In this document: positions 45,330-57,313 of the stretch, in pieces
Layout of the letters: each line of letters starts with the position of its first letter
Numbering within the stretch: the stretch's first letter is position 1
Assembly: GCA_963978545.1 (NCBI GenBank)
Contig: OZ021724.1
Location: forward strand, 102,999,523 to 103,063,522
Direction: 5' to 3'
Origin: Linyphia triangularis
Lineage: Eukaryota; Arthropoda; Arachnida; Araneae; Linyphiidae
Length of the DNA stretch: 64,000 bases
Translations under genes and position numbers: made by a program
The notes under the pieces: model-generated
What the model was told of the DNA's origin: nothing
What the model saw: only the letters and a program-made list of their open reading frames with translations
Databases searched by the model: none

Positions 45330-45872
45330 TACGCTATCTACCAATAAGTATTTGGACACTCATGCAATTGAGTATGTCTGCAGTCCTGATCTACGTCACC
45401 CTTGTTCCCAATTCATGGTAGGCTCAACGCTGACTACTACTCCACTAACCTAGATAACTAGGTGCTCCCTACGCTGTGGCAATTTTAAGGTTGGATCATT
45501 GTTACTTCCAAGATGACAACGCCACTTGTTATGTTGGACCATGGATTAGTATGATGACAGCGGGCAGAACTGACTGGACTGACCAGCTCAGAGTCCAGAC
45601 GTGAATCCTATGGAACACCTCTGGGACGAGTAGGATCGCCGAATTAAGGGGTGCAGCAACCGTCCAAAATGGATGAAAGAACGCACATGTCCACTCCAAG
45701 ACGAGTGGAAGAAAATACAACTGTCCATCATCCAAACACTTTTGGAAAGCATGCCCTGGAGTGTAAATACAGTAATAGCCTTAGGTGGAGGCTCAACCAC
45801 CTATTGAATTTGAATAAATTGTGTTTATCTCTTTTATCATAGGTGTCCAATTACTTATTAGTAGATAGTGTA
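45330..45872 (+). mobile_element. Tc1-like deletion derivative
   Basis: The ends are CGCTATCTACCAATAAGTAT then TTGGACACT, and inverted GTGTCCAATTACTTATTAGTAGATAG. Inside, the frame-broken transposase end is recognisable from GCTCAGAGTCCAGACGTGAA and CCTATGGAACACCTCTGGGA (AQSPDVNPMEHLWD type). It has no intact frame. A second copy starts at 63781. Confidence 0.85.
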
Positions 45873-45949
45873 TAAGTATTTTTTCTAAACAAAACATTGA
45901 GATTGTTTTATACGTTAAGTCAAGGGTGCAGGGGTGGGATGTGATAATT

Positions 45950-48900
45950 TAACCCAATTGATGGACATTGTTTTTAACAAGAGCAAAGGCTTTTGATGCC
46001 TTCAACGTCATTGAATGTTAGTAAGATATAGAGTCACTGTACAACCAACTTGAAACCTGATTTCAATATGGTTCTTTAACAATCATTTTACCCAGATATC
46101 AACAAGTGTCACGTGTTTCTACAGTAATCTAATTCAACAAGGTTCTGGTAAAGGTTTAATGTTAGTTTCATTGAAGAGGAGTACCTATTCTTTCATTCGT
46201 ACAATGGACAATTGAATTTTAGTATGATATAGAATCACTACTCAATCAACTCGAAATCTGGTTTCAATCTGCTTCTTTAACAATCATTTTACCCGGATAT
46301 CAGCAAGTGTCACGTGTTTCTACAGTAATCTAATTCAACAAGGTTCTGGTAAAGGTTTAATGTTAGTTTCATTGAAGAGGAGTACCATTCGAACAATGGA
46401 CAATTGAATTTTACTATGATATAGAATCACTACTCAATCAACTCGAAATCTGGTTTCAATCTGCTTCCTTAACAATCATTTTACCCGGATATCAGCAAGT
46501 GTCACGTGTTTCTACAGTAATCTAATTCAACAAGGTTCTGGTGAAGGTTGAATGTTAGTTTTATTGAAGAGGAGTACCATTCGAACAATGGACAATTGAA
46601 TTTTAGTATGATATAGAATCACTACTCAATCAACTCGAAATCTGGTTTCAATCTGCTTCTTTAACAATCATTTTACCCGGATATCAGCAAGTGTCACGTT
46701 TTTCTACAGTAATCTAATTCAACAAGGTTCTGGTAAAGGTTTAATGTTAGTTTCATTGAAGAGGAATACCTTTTCTTTCATTCGAACAATGGACAATTGA
46801 ATTTTAGTATGATATAGAATCACTACTCAATCATCTCGAAATCTGGTTTCAATCTGCTTCTTTAACAATCATTTTACCCGGATATCAGCAAGTGCCACGT
46901 GTTTCTACAGTAATCTAATTCAACAAGGTTCTGGTAAAGGTTTAATGTTAGTTTCATTGAAGAGGAGTACCATTCGAACAATGGACAATTGAATTTTAGT
47001 ATGATATAGAATCACTACTCAATCAACTCGAAATCTGGTTTCAATCTGCTTCTTTAACAATCATTTTACCCGGATATCAGCAAGTGTCACGTTTTTCTAC
47101 AGTAATCTAATTCAACAAGGTTCTGGTAAAGGTTTAATGTTAGTTTCATTGAAGAGGAATACCTTTTCTTTCATTCGAACAATGGACAATTGAATTTTAG
47201 TATGATATAGAATCACTACTCAATCAACTCGAAATCTGGTTTCAATCTGCTTCTTTAACAATCATTTTACCCGGATATCAGCAAGTGCCACGTGTTTCTA
47301 CAGTAATCTAATTCAACAAGGTTCTGGTAAAGGTTTAATGTTAGTTTCATTGAAGAGGAGTACCTATTCTTTCATTCGGACAATGGACAATTGAATTTTA
47401 GTATGATATAGAATCACTACTCAATCAACTCGAAATCTGGTTTCAATCTGCTTCTTTAACAATCATTTTACCCGGATATCAGCAAGTGTCACGTTTTTCT
47501 ACAGTAATCTAATTCAACAAGGTTCTGGTAAAGGTTTAATGTTAGTTTCATTGAAGAGATTTTCTTTCATTCGAACAATGGACAATTGAATTTTAGTATG
47601 ATATAGAATCACTACTCAATCAACTCGAAATCTGGTTTCAATCTGCTTCTTTAACAATCATTTTACCCGGATATCAGCAAGTGTCACGTGTTTCTATAGT
47701 AATCTAATTCAACAAGGTTCTGGTAAAGGTTTAATGTTAGTTTCATTGAAGAGGAGTACCTATTCTTTCATTCGAACAATGGACAATTGAATTTTAGTAT
47801 GATATAGAATCACTACTCAATCATCTCGAAATCTGGTTTCAATCTGCTTCTTTAACAATCATTTTACCCGGATATCAGCAAGTGCCACGTGTTTCTACAG
47901 TAATCTAAGACAACAAGGTTCTGGTAAAGGTTTAATGTTAGTTTCATTGAAGAGGAGTACCTTTTCTTTCATTCGAACAATGGACAATTGAATTTTAGTA
48001 TGATATAGAATCACTACTCAATCATCTCGAAATCTGGTTTCAATCTGCTTCTTTAACAATCATTTTACCCGGATATCAGCAAGTGCCACGTGTTTCTACA
48101 GTAATCTAATTCAACAAGGTTCTGGTAAAGGTTTAATGTTAGTTTCATTGAAGAGGAGTACCTTTTCTTTCATTCGAACAATGGACAATTGAATTTTAGT
48201 ATGATATAGAATCACTACTCAATCATCTCGAAATCTGGTTTCAATCTGCTTCTTTAACAATCATTTTACCCGGATATCAGCAAGTGCCACGTGTTTCTAC
48301 AGTAATCTAATTCAACAAGGTTCTGGTAAAGGTTTAATGTTAGTTTCATTGAAGAGGAGTACCATTCGAACAATGGACAATTGAATTTTAGTATGATATA
48401 GAATCACTACTCAATCAACTCGAAATCTGGTTTCAATCTGCTTCTTTAACAATCATTTTACCCGGATATCAGCAAGTGTCACGTTTTTCTACAGTAATCT
48501 AATTCAACAAGGTTCTGGTAAAGGTTTAATGTTAGTTTCATTGAAGAGGAATACCTTTTCTTTCATTCGAACAATGGACAATTGAATTTTAGTATGATAT
48601 AGAATCACTACTCAATCAACTCGAAATCTGGTTTCAATCTGCTTCTTTAACAATCATTTTACCCGGATATCAGCAAGTGCCACGTGTTTCTACAGTAATC
48701 TAATTCAACAAGGTTCTGGTAAAGGTTTAATGTTAGTTTCATTGAAGAGGAGTACCTATTCTTTCATTCGGACAATGGACAATTGAATTTTAGTATGATA
48801 TAGAATCACTACTCAATCAACTCGAAATCTGGTTTCAATCTGCTTCTTTAACAATCATTTTACCCGGATATCAGCAAGTGTCACGTTTTTCTACAGTAAT

Positions 48901-49175
48901 CTAATTCAACAAGGTTCTGGTAAAGGTTTAATGTTAGTTTCATTGAAGAGATTTTCTTTCATTCGAACAATGGACAATTGAATTTTAGTATGATATAGAA
49001 TCACTACTCAATCAACTCGAAATCTGGTTTCAATCTGCTTCTTTAACAATCATTTTACCCGGATATCAGCAAGTGTCACGTGTTTCTATAGTAATCTAAT
49101 TCAACAAGGTTCTGGTAAAGGTTTAATGTTAGTTTCATTGAAGAGGTGTACCTATTCTTTCATTCGGACAGTGGA
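45950..49175. repeat. ~190-205-bp satellite, about 16 units, with a higher-order period
   Basis: Units begin CAATGGACAATTGAATTTTA and include TCAATCAACTCGAAATCTGG, TTTTACCCGGATATCAGCAA and CAAGGTTCTGGTAAAGGTTT. Starts are near 46203, 46395, 46586, 46787, 46979, 47181, 47382, 47576, 47777, 47978, 48179, 48370, 48572, 48773 and 48968. A diverged first unit lies at ~45950-46190. Lengths alternate between ~191-195 and ~201 bp because a TATTCTTTCATT segment is present or absent. Confidence 0.95.
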
Positions 49176-50396
49176 CAATGCCCGCATTTTTTAAAAACGA
49201 ATGAAATTAATTTATATTTATGAAGAATTTCTTTCGGATTCCAAATATTTAAACAAAAGTTCTTTTAATTTATTTTTTTTAATGTTAAGAAAAGAAAATG
49301 CCCCAAAACCAGTCCGATTAAAACACTCAACAAAATCTGTGACTTCAAAGTTTCCTTCCATTTCTATGGTTATCGTGAGGTTTTTGCCAAATAGTTGGAG
49401 TTGAAATAGATGGCATTGGCAGACCATTGTCATATCCAGTACAGGTTGGCAAGATTTGCAAGAAACTTGCAAAACTGATTTCCGCTGCCGCATTTCAAGC
49501 CAAGATGTTTGGGAAGCCTTGACGTCACATTCAATTTGAGTCTAATGAATCGAACATAATTGTAATTTATCCGAAGTAATATGTGTTGACTTTATGGAAC
49601 AGAGTTCTCCCCTACGTGCTTACAAAAACTATATGAAGAATCTTTCAACAAGGTGGTTTTCATCAAGAATAAATAGAGGAATAACTTCACTGAATTGCAT
49701 TTGAACAATTTATTGAAATTGACTGCAACAAATACTCCGAAAGATATCGACTCTATCATAAAATCTCTCAATTGATTTCGACTAAAACGGTGTAATCTGG
49801 AAGTACAGTTTAAATACTTTTTATTACAAGTTAGGTCAAGTCGTATTGTCACGTTGAAACAAAAGATTCACTTCTATTTTAGACTTTGATTTTCTGATAA
49901 TAAAAACGATTACTTTTTTTAATTATTTGAAAAAGAAAAGAAAAAAAGAATCAAATATCAATTGTAATTTTATAAGGATAAAAAAAAAAAAAATATATAG
50001 TATTTTTAACAGCCTTCAGAAATGGTGCATGTTGTTAAATCGATAATATTAAGGATGTATATTTTGGTGTATCCGGTCTGTTTAAAGCTCCCACATACGT
50101 CATACGGCCCGCTTCTAAAAGTTACTGGCGAACGCTGCTACAGATGATATTCAGAAAACGATGATTAATTCTTGATATGGTTTAGTTTTGGACTGGTGTT
50201 TGTAATGTAAGGAGCCAGTTTCGCAGGTTCTCCTTTTGTAAATAGTATCTTCTGTAAATATATAATGTAACTCTTTAAATATCATCTTAATTTCATTAAA
50301 GTTGCAAGTCAACAAGAAATGTTTTTAATATTTGAAGTCTGCGTTTTAGTTTACCTTTTCAGCAATCAATTTTATGCCATCCACATCTTACACTTT
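49176..50396. other. Intron sequence with a repeat shared with 12.2 kb and 63.5 kb
   Basis: 49195-49305 (GAAGAATTTCTTTCGGATTC; AAAGAAAATGCCCCAAAACC) matches the reverse complement of 63515-63605. 49440-49505 matches the reverse complement of 12180-12250. So this is a dispersed repeat directly after the satellite. 49600-50396 shows nothing recognisable. Confidence 0.55.
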
Positions 50397-51058
50397 TAGA
50401 CTGAGAGGTGACTGCAATTTTTGGATCCCATCGAACATCATTCTGAATTTTTTATAGAAGTTGTAGAAAAGTGAGTAGATTACGAATCCACTGGTCTGCC
50501 GTGGCAAATATGGCCGAAACTGGTCAAAAATCGACTTTTAATAAGTTGAACTAAATCCAATTGCCAAATGCGCCGTAACTTGCCAAATAATGAGCATCTT
50601 TTTTTATTTGGTAACCCTCACTCTTTAATTTTCAATTAAGAAGGTTGCAGACAATTCGGATGGGTGGTTATGGCTTACTTGCATCTTTCAGAAATTAGCC
50701 AAATTGGCAATAAACATTACGTCATTGATGACGTAACTGATGCCGCCAATTTGGCTTACTTTTAAAAGATACAAGTTTTCCGAGCCAGAGATCAGAAATC
50801 GTTTGCGCTTTTTCTCATTGAAAATCAAAAGGAAGTGTGTTGCCAGACGAATAAGTTTGTTCTATTTTTAGCAAGTTATGACATCTTTGGCAATCGGATT
50901 TTAGTTCAACTCATTCCAAGTCGATTATTGATCAGTTTCGGCCATTTTTTCCACAGCAGACCAGTGGATTCGTAATATACTCACTTTTCTCCAATTTCTA
51001 TAAAAAATTCAGAATGATGTTCGATGGGGTCCAAAAATGGCAGTCGCCTCTCGGACTA
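50397..51058. mobile_element. Foldback element B, copy 4 (662 bp)
   Basis: TAGACTGAGAGGTGACTGCA to GGCAGTCGCCTCTCGGACTA. The arms are long and well conserved, and the centre is TTACGTCATTGATGACGTAA. Confidence 0.9.
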
Positions 51059-51180
51059 TTTGCTTCGAGGAAAAACACAAGTAGGTTATTTTTTCAAACG
51101 ATAAATTTTCTACCTCTTTGCTTATTTCGACTTAATACTTGCGAGATGAATGGGCACTTATATGTATCATCCATGGCTGG

Positions 51181-51358
51181 TTGTTGGTTGGTTGTTTTCA
51201 GATTATCTGGTGCCGTCAGCAACACGAGGACTACAATGCGCCGAAACATTCGTCAAACCAACCTACATTTACAAACACCCATACCTTACATGGGACTCGA
51301 ACCCGCAACCTCGCGGTCTAGAAGCTAGCACGCTAACCACTATACCGTTTGGTCGGCT
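51181..51358 (-). mobile_element. tRNA-derived SINE, copy 3 of three
   Basis: The best-preserved copy. The minus-strand head GCCGACCAAACGGTATAGTG includes the A box TAGTGGTTAGCG and B box GGTTCGAGTCCC. The body ends at the GTTGGTTGGTTGTTTTCAGA tail in plus orientation. Confidence 0.82.
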
Positions 51359-51630
51359 GTATCATCTATGAAATACACATATGTTTCATAAACACATCCC
51401 CAACTTCCAGGTTGTATATATTATTCTAAATTTTTAATTCATTAGCCAGTGTGCATGATAACAGAATAATAAACGAGAATAAAAGTTGCTATTACGCTAC
51501 ATTGAAATACAAAGAAATGATATTTTATTAGAAGTAAAAATAATAGGAATTGGGTTAAAAGGTTTCAATATTTTCTTCAAATCTACTTTCCTTTCTTGTC
51601 AGACGTCATTACGATGTTGATATTCGATAA

Positions 51631-52292
51631 TAGTTCGAAAGGAGATTGCAAGTTTTGGTACTTAATCGAACAAAATTCCGATTTTTTTAAAATAGAATGT
51701 GGAAAAAAGTCAGTAGATTAGAAATATACTGGTCTGCCGTGGCAAAAATGGCCAAAACTGGTCAAAAATTGACTTTGAATGAGTTGAACTAAAATCCAAT
51801 TGCCAAATATGTCAGAAAATGCCAAATAATGAGCATTTTTTTAAATTTTTATTTTTATGTTGTAATCCACCGCAATTTTGAATGAGAAAAATCGCAAACG
51901 ATATGTGATCTCTGACTCGGGAAAACTTATATATTTCAAAAGTAAGCCAAATTGGCGACATCAGTTACGTCATCAGTGACGTAATATTTATTGCAAACTT
52001 GGCTTATTTGTGAAAGATGTAAGTAAGCCGTCGCCAGACATCCGAATCGTCTGCAACCTTCTTAATTGAAAATTAAAGAGCTATGAGTTACAAATAAAAA
52101 AATAAATCTCATAATTTGGCAAGTTATGGTGGTTTTGGCAATCGGATTTAGTTCAACTTATTCAAAGTCGATTTTTGACTAGTTTCGACCATTTTTGCCT
52201 CAGCAGACCAATGGATTTGTAATGTACTCACTTTTCTGCATATTCTATAAAAATTCAGAATGATGTTCAATTTGCAGTCACCTCTCAGTCTA
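51631..52292. mobile_element. Foldback element B, copy 5 (662 bp, most diverged)
   Basis: TAGTTCGAAAGGAGATTGCA to GCAGTCACCTCTCAGTCTA, with the right terminus missing the GGGGTCCAAAAAT part. The centre is TTACGTCATCAGTGACGTAA. Confidence 0.82.
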
Positions 52293-52515
52293 TAACCACG
52301 CGTATGTTACAACAGCTTGTCTATTTTGTTGCTTGTTTTTTTGCACGGTGAGTTTCTGTGAGAAAAAACGCTCGTGTGGCCGTAGTCTAATCCACACGAG
52401 CGGATTTTATTTTATTTATTTTTTTATAACTTCCCTACGGTACTCACAGCTGACTTATGTTGTTTCTCAAATAACCGATTCAATTAGCATCTTAAGGGGG
52501 TGGGGGGGGGGGGGG

Positions 52516-52745
52516 GCACCGATAGAGTATTGAGCTCATAACCGGAGGTTTGTGGGTTCGGGCCTCCGTCCGCTAAATTTCGGTGTGTACCTAATGGGGG
52601 CTTGTGCACATTAAATCTGTCGTGGCCTCAATGTCCTCGCGTTGGTGTGGTGGAGTCGGAGAGAGAGGATTACACTAGAAGATTTCGATCTCGTATTCTT
52701 CTAGATGCTCAAAATTACAAGACGTATTTGGCTGTGTTAAGTACT
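52516..52745 (+). mobile_element. tRNA-derived SINE of a second family
   Basis: The head has CACCGATAGAGTATTGAGC (A box region) and GTGGGTTCGGGCCTCC (B box). The body has GCACATTAAATCTGTCGTGG and CAATGTCCTC, aligning with the SINE at 57613. It follows a poly-G run and ends before the copia LTR. Confidence 0.65.
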
Positions 52746-52822
52746 TTATAAGTGGCAGAAATAGACAGTCGGTAATTCCAAAAAACAAAATCTTAAGGAG
52801 AGTTGGTACCCTCTATACAGGT

Positions 52823-53105
52823 TGTTGGGATATTGTTATCCACTGTCACTCATTTCCACCCCTTTGCTTGCTTGTGGACTGCCCTGCCTTGCACCGCCGC
52901 CTTGTGGCTGGCTTATATAAACTGTTGTTCTAGCCTGTATGCCATTCATTTCATTCATTCATTCATTGTATTCTATTCAGTTACCTCTGACTGTCCAATG
53001 TTATGTGTGTGTTCCTGTGTCCGTGGCGGTTTAATGACTTAATAAACTAATTGTACCGCTAGTGTTGTTGCTTCTCTCAACCACGCTCTGCTACCATCCC
53101 CAACA
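52823..53105 (+). repeat. copia 5' LTR with TATA box
   Basis: TGTTGGGATATTG to CATCCCCAACA. TATATAA at ~52914-52920 is a plausible pol II promoter and AATAAA at 53041-53046 a plausible poly(A) signal. Confidence 0.93.
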
Positions 53106-53187
53106 GGTTATGGGCCCAGGTAAATAGCCATACCTTAGCAGAGAGAGCAACACACGGACTGGAACGAAAACCGAACTAAAAACGACG

Positions 53188-55908
53188 ATGAATGGAACAC
53201 GGATTGAATCGTTAAACAAGGATAATTACGAGACATGGAAAATACAGACGAAAGCTTTGCTTATCAAAAGCGATTCCTGGGTTTATGTTTCTGGAATCAA
53301 AACAAAACCTGTGCTCATTCAAGATGACGTTAAATCGAAAGAAGCTTGTGAAAAGTGGGCAGAAATGGATGAGAAAGCGAAGTCGGACATTATCCTATGT
53401 ATAGCTCCATCTGAACTGAAACAAGTGAAAAGTTGTGAAACATCATCTGACGTTTGGACTAAATTGAAACAGATTTACGAATCCAAAGGACCTGCCAGAA
53501 AAGCGTCGTTGTTGAAATCGCTGATTCAACACAAGATGGCGGACACAACAACTCTAGATGTGAGAGAGCACCTTCGAATGTTCTTAGACATTGTTGATAA
53601 GCTCAGTGAAATGGAAATACGCATCGACGAAGATCTGCTAGCAGTGATGTTATTATACAGCCTTCCACCAAGTTTTGAAAATTTCCGATGTGCGATAGAA
53701 TCCCGCGACGAGTTACCGAAACCAGAGGTTTTGCGAATAAAAATAGTGGAAGAATGTGATGCGAGACGCCAGGACCGGAAATCAAACGGCGAGAGTGGAG
53801 GAGCGTTTGCTGTGACTCATCTTCAACGCAAGCCTCATTGGAAAACAAAAAGCGAAAACTTCCAGAAGAATAACAATCAGTTCCCGAAGGCCAGAGATTC
53901 TTCGAAAATCCGTTGCTGGAAATGCCGACGTTTAGGGCACCGAGCAGCCACGTGTGACCAGGATTACCAGAAAAAGGATATTTCTCGCTTCAAGCAAGAA
54001 AATGCTGGACTGTTAACGTGTGCCGAATCCAAAAAGTGTGGAGATGCATTGTTTACACATCATGGTGAAATGCAAACACAGTGGGTGGTAGATTCCGGAT
54101 GCACGCGACATTTATGTAATGATGAATCAAAGTTTGTTAACATTGGCGACACAGAAATCAACATTCTCAATCTTGCCAACAACGAAACAACTGAAGTTTT
54201 AGGCTCCGGTAAAGCAGTCATCAAAGCGGAAGTTAACAAGAAAATTCAAGATGTTGATGTTTTCGATGCACTTCTTGTTCCGGACCTGCGTACAAACTTA
54301 TTATCAGTTTCTAAACTTTGTGATCGTGGATACACTGTGACTTTCAAAAGTGACTTTGCTAAGATTGTAGACACTAAATCCAACTTGGAACTAATTGCTG
54401 ATAGAAAAGATAATTTATATTATTTACGTGGTGGTAATTGTAGTGTTAATCAAAGTGCAAGTCATGCTAGTGAATCTTTTGATAGTGGTAAAAGCAAAGT
54501 TGCAGATATTGAAAAATGGCATGCAAGAATGGGTCATTCAAATATAGGAGATTTATTGGAATCTAGTGGTAAGGGAAATATTCGTGGATTAAATTTAGTA
54601 AAATCCCCTAAAGAATTTAATTGTGAAATTTGTGCGGTTAGCAAATTAACACGAGCCCCTTATCCTAAGAAATCAGAGAGAGTGTCAAACACGTTGGATT
54701 TAATTCACTCGGATCTCTGTGGTCCAATGAAAGTGCCATCAATTGGTAAGTCTTTTTATTTTATGACTTTTATTGATGACGAATCAAAATATTGCGCAGT
54801 TAAATTTTTAAAGCATAAAAGTGAAGCTCTAAGTGCATTTAGAGATATCAAGGCTTTATGGGAGAACCAAAAATCGATTAAAATTAAAGTACTAATGACC
54901 GACAATGGGGGAGAATTCTTAAATAAGGAATTCGACGATTTTCTTAGGAAAAATGGGATTGAGCATAGATTAACCGTACCTTTTTCTTCCTCCGAAAACG
55001 GTTTAGCGGAAAGAAAAAATAGAAGTTTAGTTGAAACTGCAAGATGTTTACTAACTCAGTCAAAATTACCTCTTAAACTATGGGCAGAGGCGATAAATAC
55101 GGCTAATTATCTGCGAAACAGATGCCCGACTAGCTCACTTAATGGAAAAACCCCTTATGAAGTTTGGAATGGTGTAACTCCAAATGTTAGTTATTTTAAG
55201 ATTTTCGGTTGTAAAGCTTTTTATATCGATAATTATAGAAAACATAAGTTCTCAGCGAAGGGAAAAGAGGGAATATTTTGTGGTTATTCCGAAACATCTA
55301 AAGGATTTCGAATTTATTTACCAAACGAAAATAAAGTTATAACTTCCCGTAGCGTAAAATTCTTTGAGGAATACGATAATAAATCCGTTACATTGCAAGA
55401 TTTCTTGAAAAAAGAAAATATAAATGAAACCTCAATTTCAATTGAAAACGAATCGAAACTTGGAAGCGATCCAATGCTATATCAGTCAATCAAACCGGAT
55501 GTGGAGTTAGATGTAAATAAATCTTTGGTAAGCGAGCAATTGAAAAATACTCCAGTTATGGATGATAGTGAACCTTTAGTTTCAGATCAACAAGAATCAA
55601 GAAAAAGAATTCTTTCATTGCGCAATAGGGATATCATTCGTGACGAAGCAGATTTTATTTTTAATGTGGAAGTACCGATTAAAAATGCGCTCATAGATAA
55701 AAATAGTGAGTTATGGTTTAATGCTTTGATTGATGAAGTCGTGAGTATTATTCGAAATAATACTTTTGAAATTGTTGATAGGCCAGATTCTAAAAGATGT
55801 ATTGGGAGCCGATTTATTCTTACGAATAAATTTAAAGATGATGGAACATTATTAAAGTATAAGGCGGAAGGCGCGTTTTATTGCGCAAGGCTTCTCACAA
55901 CAATATAA
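53188..55908 (+). CDS. copia gag-protease-integrase-(partial RT) polyprotein, 906 codons
   Basis: The first ATG after the 5' LTR is used. Order by residue: a UBN2-type gag (ETWKIQTKALLIKSDSWVYV at ~15; KQVKSCETSSDVWTKLKQIY at ~79), a CCHC knuckle CWKCRRLGHRAATC (~243-257), an aspartic protease active site VVDSGCTRHLC (~299), a GAG-pre-integrase HH-CC region WHARMGHSN (~443), and an integrase core with DLIHSDLCGPM (~504), MTDNGGEF (~570) and SSENGLAERKNRSL (~603). The copia RT start (IGSRFILTNKFKDDGTLLKY) is at the end. The frame is then lost through what looks like a 7-nt insertion near 55862-55868, giving an early stop at 55908. Apart from that break the polyprotein looks intact. It is an element protein, not a host gene. 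Confidence 0.93.
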   Translation: MNGTRIESLNKDNYETWKIQTKALLIKSDSWVYVSGIKTKPVLIQDDVKSKEACEKWAEMDEKAKSDIILCIAPSELKQVKSCETSSDVWTKLKQIYESKGPARKASLLKSLIQHKMADTTTLDVREHLRMFLDIVDKLSEMEIRIDEDLLAVMLLYSLPPSFENFRCAIESRDELPKPEVLRIKIVEECDARRQDRKSNGESGGAFAVTHLQRKPHWKTKSENFQKNNNQFPKARDSSKIRCWKCRRLGHRAATCDQDYQKKDISRFKQENAGLLTCAESKKCGDALFTHHGEMQTQWVVDSGCTRHLCNDESKFVNIGDTEINILNLANNETTEVLGSGKAVIKAEVNKKIQDVDVFDALLVPDLRTNLLSVSKLCDRGYTVTFKSDFAKIVDTKSNLELIADRKDNLYYLRGGNCSVNQSASHASESFDSGKSKVADIEKWHARMGHSNIGDLLESSGKGNIRGLNLVKSPKEFNCEICAVSKLTRAPYPKKSERVSNTLDLIHSDLCGPMKVPSIGKSFYFMTFIDDESKYCAVKFLKHKSEALSAFRDIKALWENQKSIKIKVLMTDNGGEFLNKEFDDFLRKNGIEHRLTVPFSSSENGLAERKNRSLVETARCLLTQSKLPLKLWAEAINTANYLRNRCPTSSLNGKTPYEVWNGVTPNVSYFKIFGCKAFYIDNYRKHKFSAKGKEGIFCGYSETSKGFRIYLPNENKVITSRSVKFFEEYDNKSVTLQDFLKKENINETSISIENESKLGSDPMLYQSIKPDVELDVNKSLVSEQLKNTPVMDDSEPLVSDQQESRKRILSLRNRDIIRDEADFIFNVEVPIKNALIDKNSELWFNALIDEVVSIIRNNTFEIVDRPDSKRCIGSRFILTNKFKDDGTLLKYKAEGAFYCARLLTTI

Positions 55909-55936
55909 TGTTGATTATTTTAACACCTACAGCCCA

Positions 55937-57295
55937 GTGGTAAAACAAGGGTCAATCCGAGTTTTATGTGCACTTGCTGCAGATTTAGGCCTAGAAATTC
56001 ATCAGTTTGACGTAACTACTGCTTATTTGAATGGAGAAATAAAGGAAGAAGTTTTTATGGAATGTCCTGATTATTTTGGAGAAATCCTGAAACGAATAAT
56101 CGATAAAAGGGAACTCCATGGGGAAATTTCTGAAAGAGCAAATGAAATTTTAAATTCTTTAAATCAGGGTGATAAAGTTCTTTTATTAAAGAAAGGGATT
56201 TATGGGACTAAACAAGGAGGATACTGCTGGAATGTTAAGTTGAATGAAATTTTAAATAATTTTGGTGCGAAACAAACCGAGGCAGATCCGTGTACATATT
56301 ACATTAAAGATAGTAAGGGCTTAACTATAATAATGGTTTATGTTGACGATATTTTGTTTATTTCTCAAAATCCGGATATGATCGAAAAATTTAAAACTCA
56401 CATGAATAGAGAATTAGATGTAAAATATGCTGGTTTAGTCAAATATTGTTTAGGAATAAATTTTGAACAGAAAAACGGAGTTGTGACTATGAGTCAACAG
56501 AGCTACATAAGGGAGCTTTTAAACCGTTTTAATATGTTGGAAGCTAAACCTGTTACCTGTCCAATGGATGTTAGCATTAAATTGGAGAAGGCCGAAAAAT
56601 GCGAGGAAGGGATTCCTTACCGCGAATTGATTGGTAGTTTTCAATACCTAGCTTCGTGTTCGAGGCCTGATATCTCTAATTCAGTTAGTAAGCTAAGTCA
56701 GTTCCTAACTTGTTATGATAACTCGCATTGGATTGCAGCGAAAAGAGTTCTGCGTTATTTAAAGAAAACAATTAATTTTGGACTTATTTTTCAACGTACA
56801 GAAGTATCATTGTTTGGATATACAGATGCTGATTGGGGTAATTGTCTTTTTGACCGGAAGTCATACACAGGGTACTGTTTTATTCTTAGCGGAAGTGCTA
56901 TTAGCTGGGAAAGTAGAAAACAATGTACTGTGGCTCTGTCTTCTACGGAGGCAGAATATATGGCTATTTCTGATGGTACAAAAGAAGCGATATATCTTTG
57001 TAAGTTACTTAATGAACTGTGTAATAGTAATTTGAAAAAGGTACGTATGCTCACTGACAATAAGGGAGCAATAAAATTGGTTGAAAATCCAGTTTTTCAT
57101 AAACGTACAAAACATATTGATATTAGACATCATTTTGTAAGAGATGCTTTAAAAAATGGTCAAATTGACTTAAAGTTTGTGTCAACAGATGATATGGGTG
57201 CTGACATTTTAACTAAAGCATTACCTTCTTGTAAGCATTATAAGTGTTTAAGATTACTTGGTATTGATGATACTGTTGTATATTTTGATAAATGA
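55937..57295 (+). CDS. copia reverse transcriptase and RNase H (second frame), 452 codons
   Basis: The rest of the polyprotein in the frame reached after the shift. HQFDVTTAYLNGEIKEEVFM holds the first catalytic Asp, VYVDDILFISQNPDM (~residue 138) the YVDD motif. RNase H begins LFGYTDADWGN, and SSTEAEYMAISDGTKEAIYL and LTDNKGAIKL are conserved, ending TDDMGADILTKALPSCKHYK. The listed start is only the first codon of the open stretch; there is no natural initiation here. Without the upstream frame it cannot be made as part of the polyprotein. Confidence 0.93.
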   Translation: MVKQGSIRVLCALAADLGLEIHQFDVTTAYLNGEIKEEVFMECPDYFGEILKRIIDKRELHGEISERANEILNSLNQGDKVLLLKKGIYGTKQGGYCWNVKLNEILNNFGAKQTEADPCTYYIKDSKGLTIIMVYVDDILFISQNPDMIEKFKTHMNRELDVKYAGLVKYCLGINFEQKNGVVTMSQQSYIRELLNRFNMLEAKPVTCPMDVSIKLEKAEKCEEGIPYRELIGSFQYLASCSRPDISNSVSKLSQFLTCYDNSHWIAAKRVLRYLKKTINFGLIFQRTEVSLFGYTDADWGNCLFDRKSYTGYCFILSGSAISWESRKQCTVALSSTEAEYMAISDGTKEAIYLCKLLNELCNSNLKKVRMLTDNKGAIKLVENPVFHKRTKHIDIRHHFVRDALKNGQIDLKFVSTDDMGADILTKALPSCKHYKCLRLLGIDDTVVYFDK

Positions 57296-57313
57296 GTTGA
57301 CATTGTGGGGGAG

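Noticed and set aside
46203..49175. CRISPR-like repeat array
   Set aside because: Units are ~200 bp and contiguous without unique spacers, in a eukaryotic intron; this is a satellite.
52803..53042. Short frame in the copia 5' LTR, repeated at 57258-57533
   Set aside because: It is the LTR read as protein; identical in both LTRs and without family similarity.
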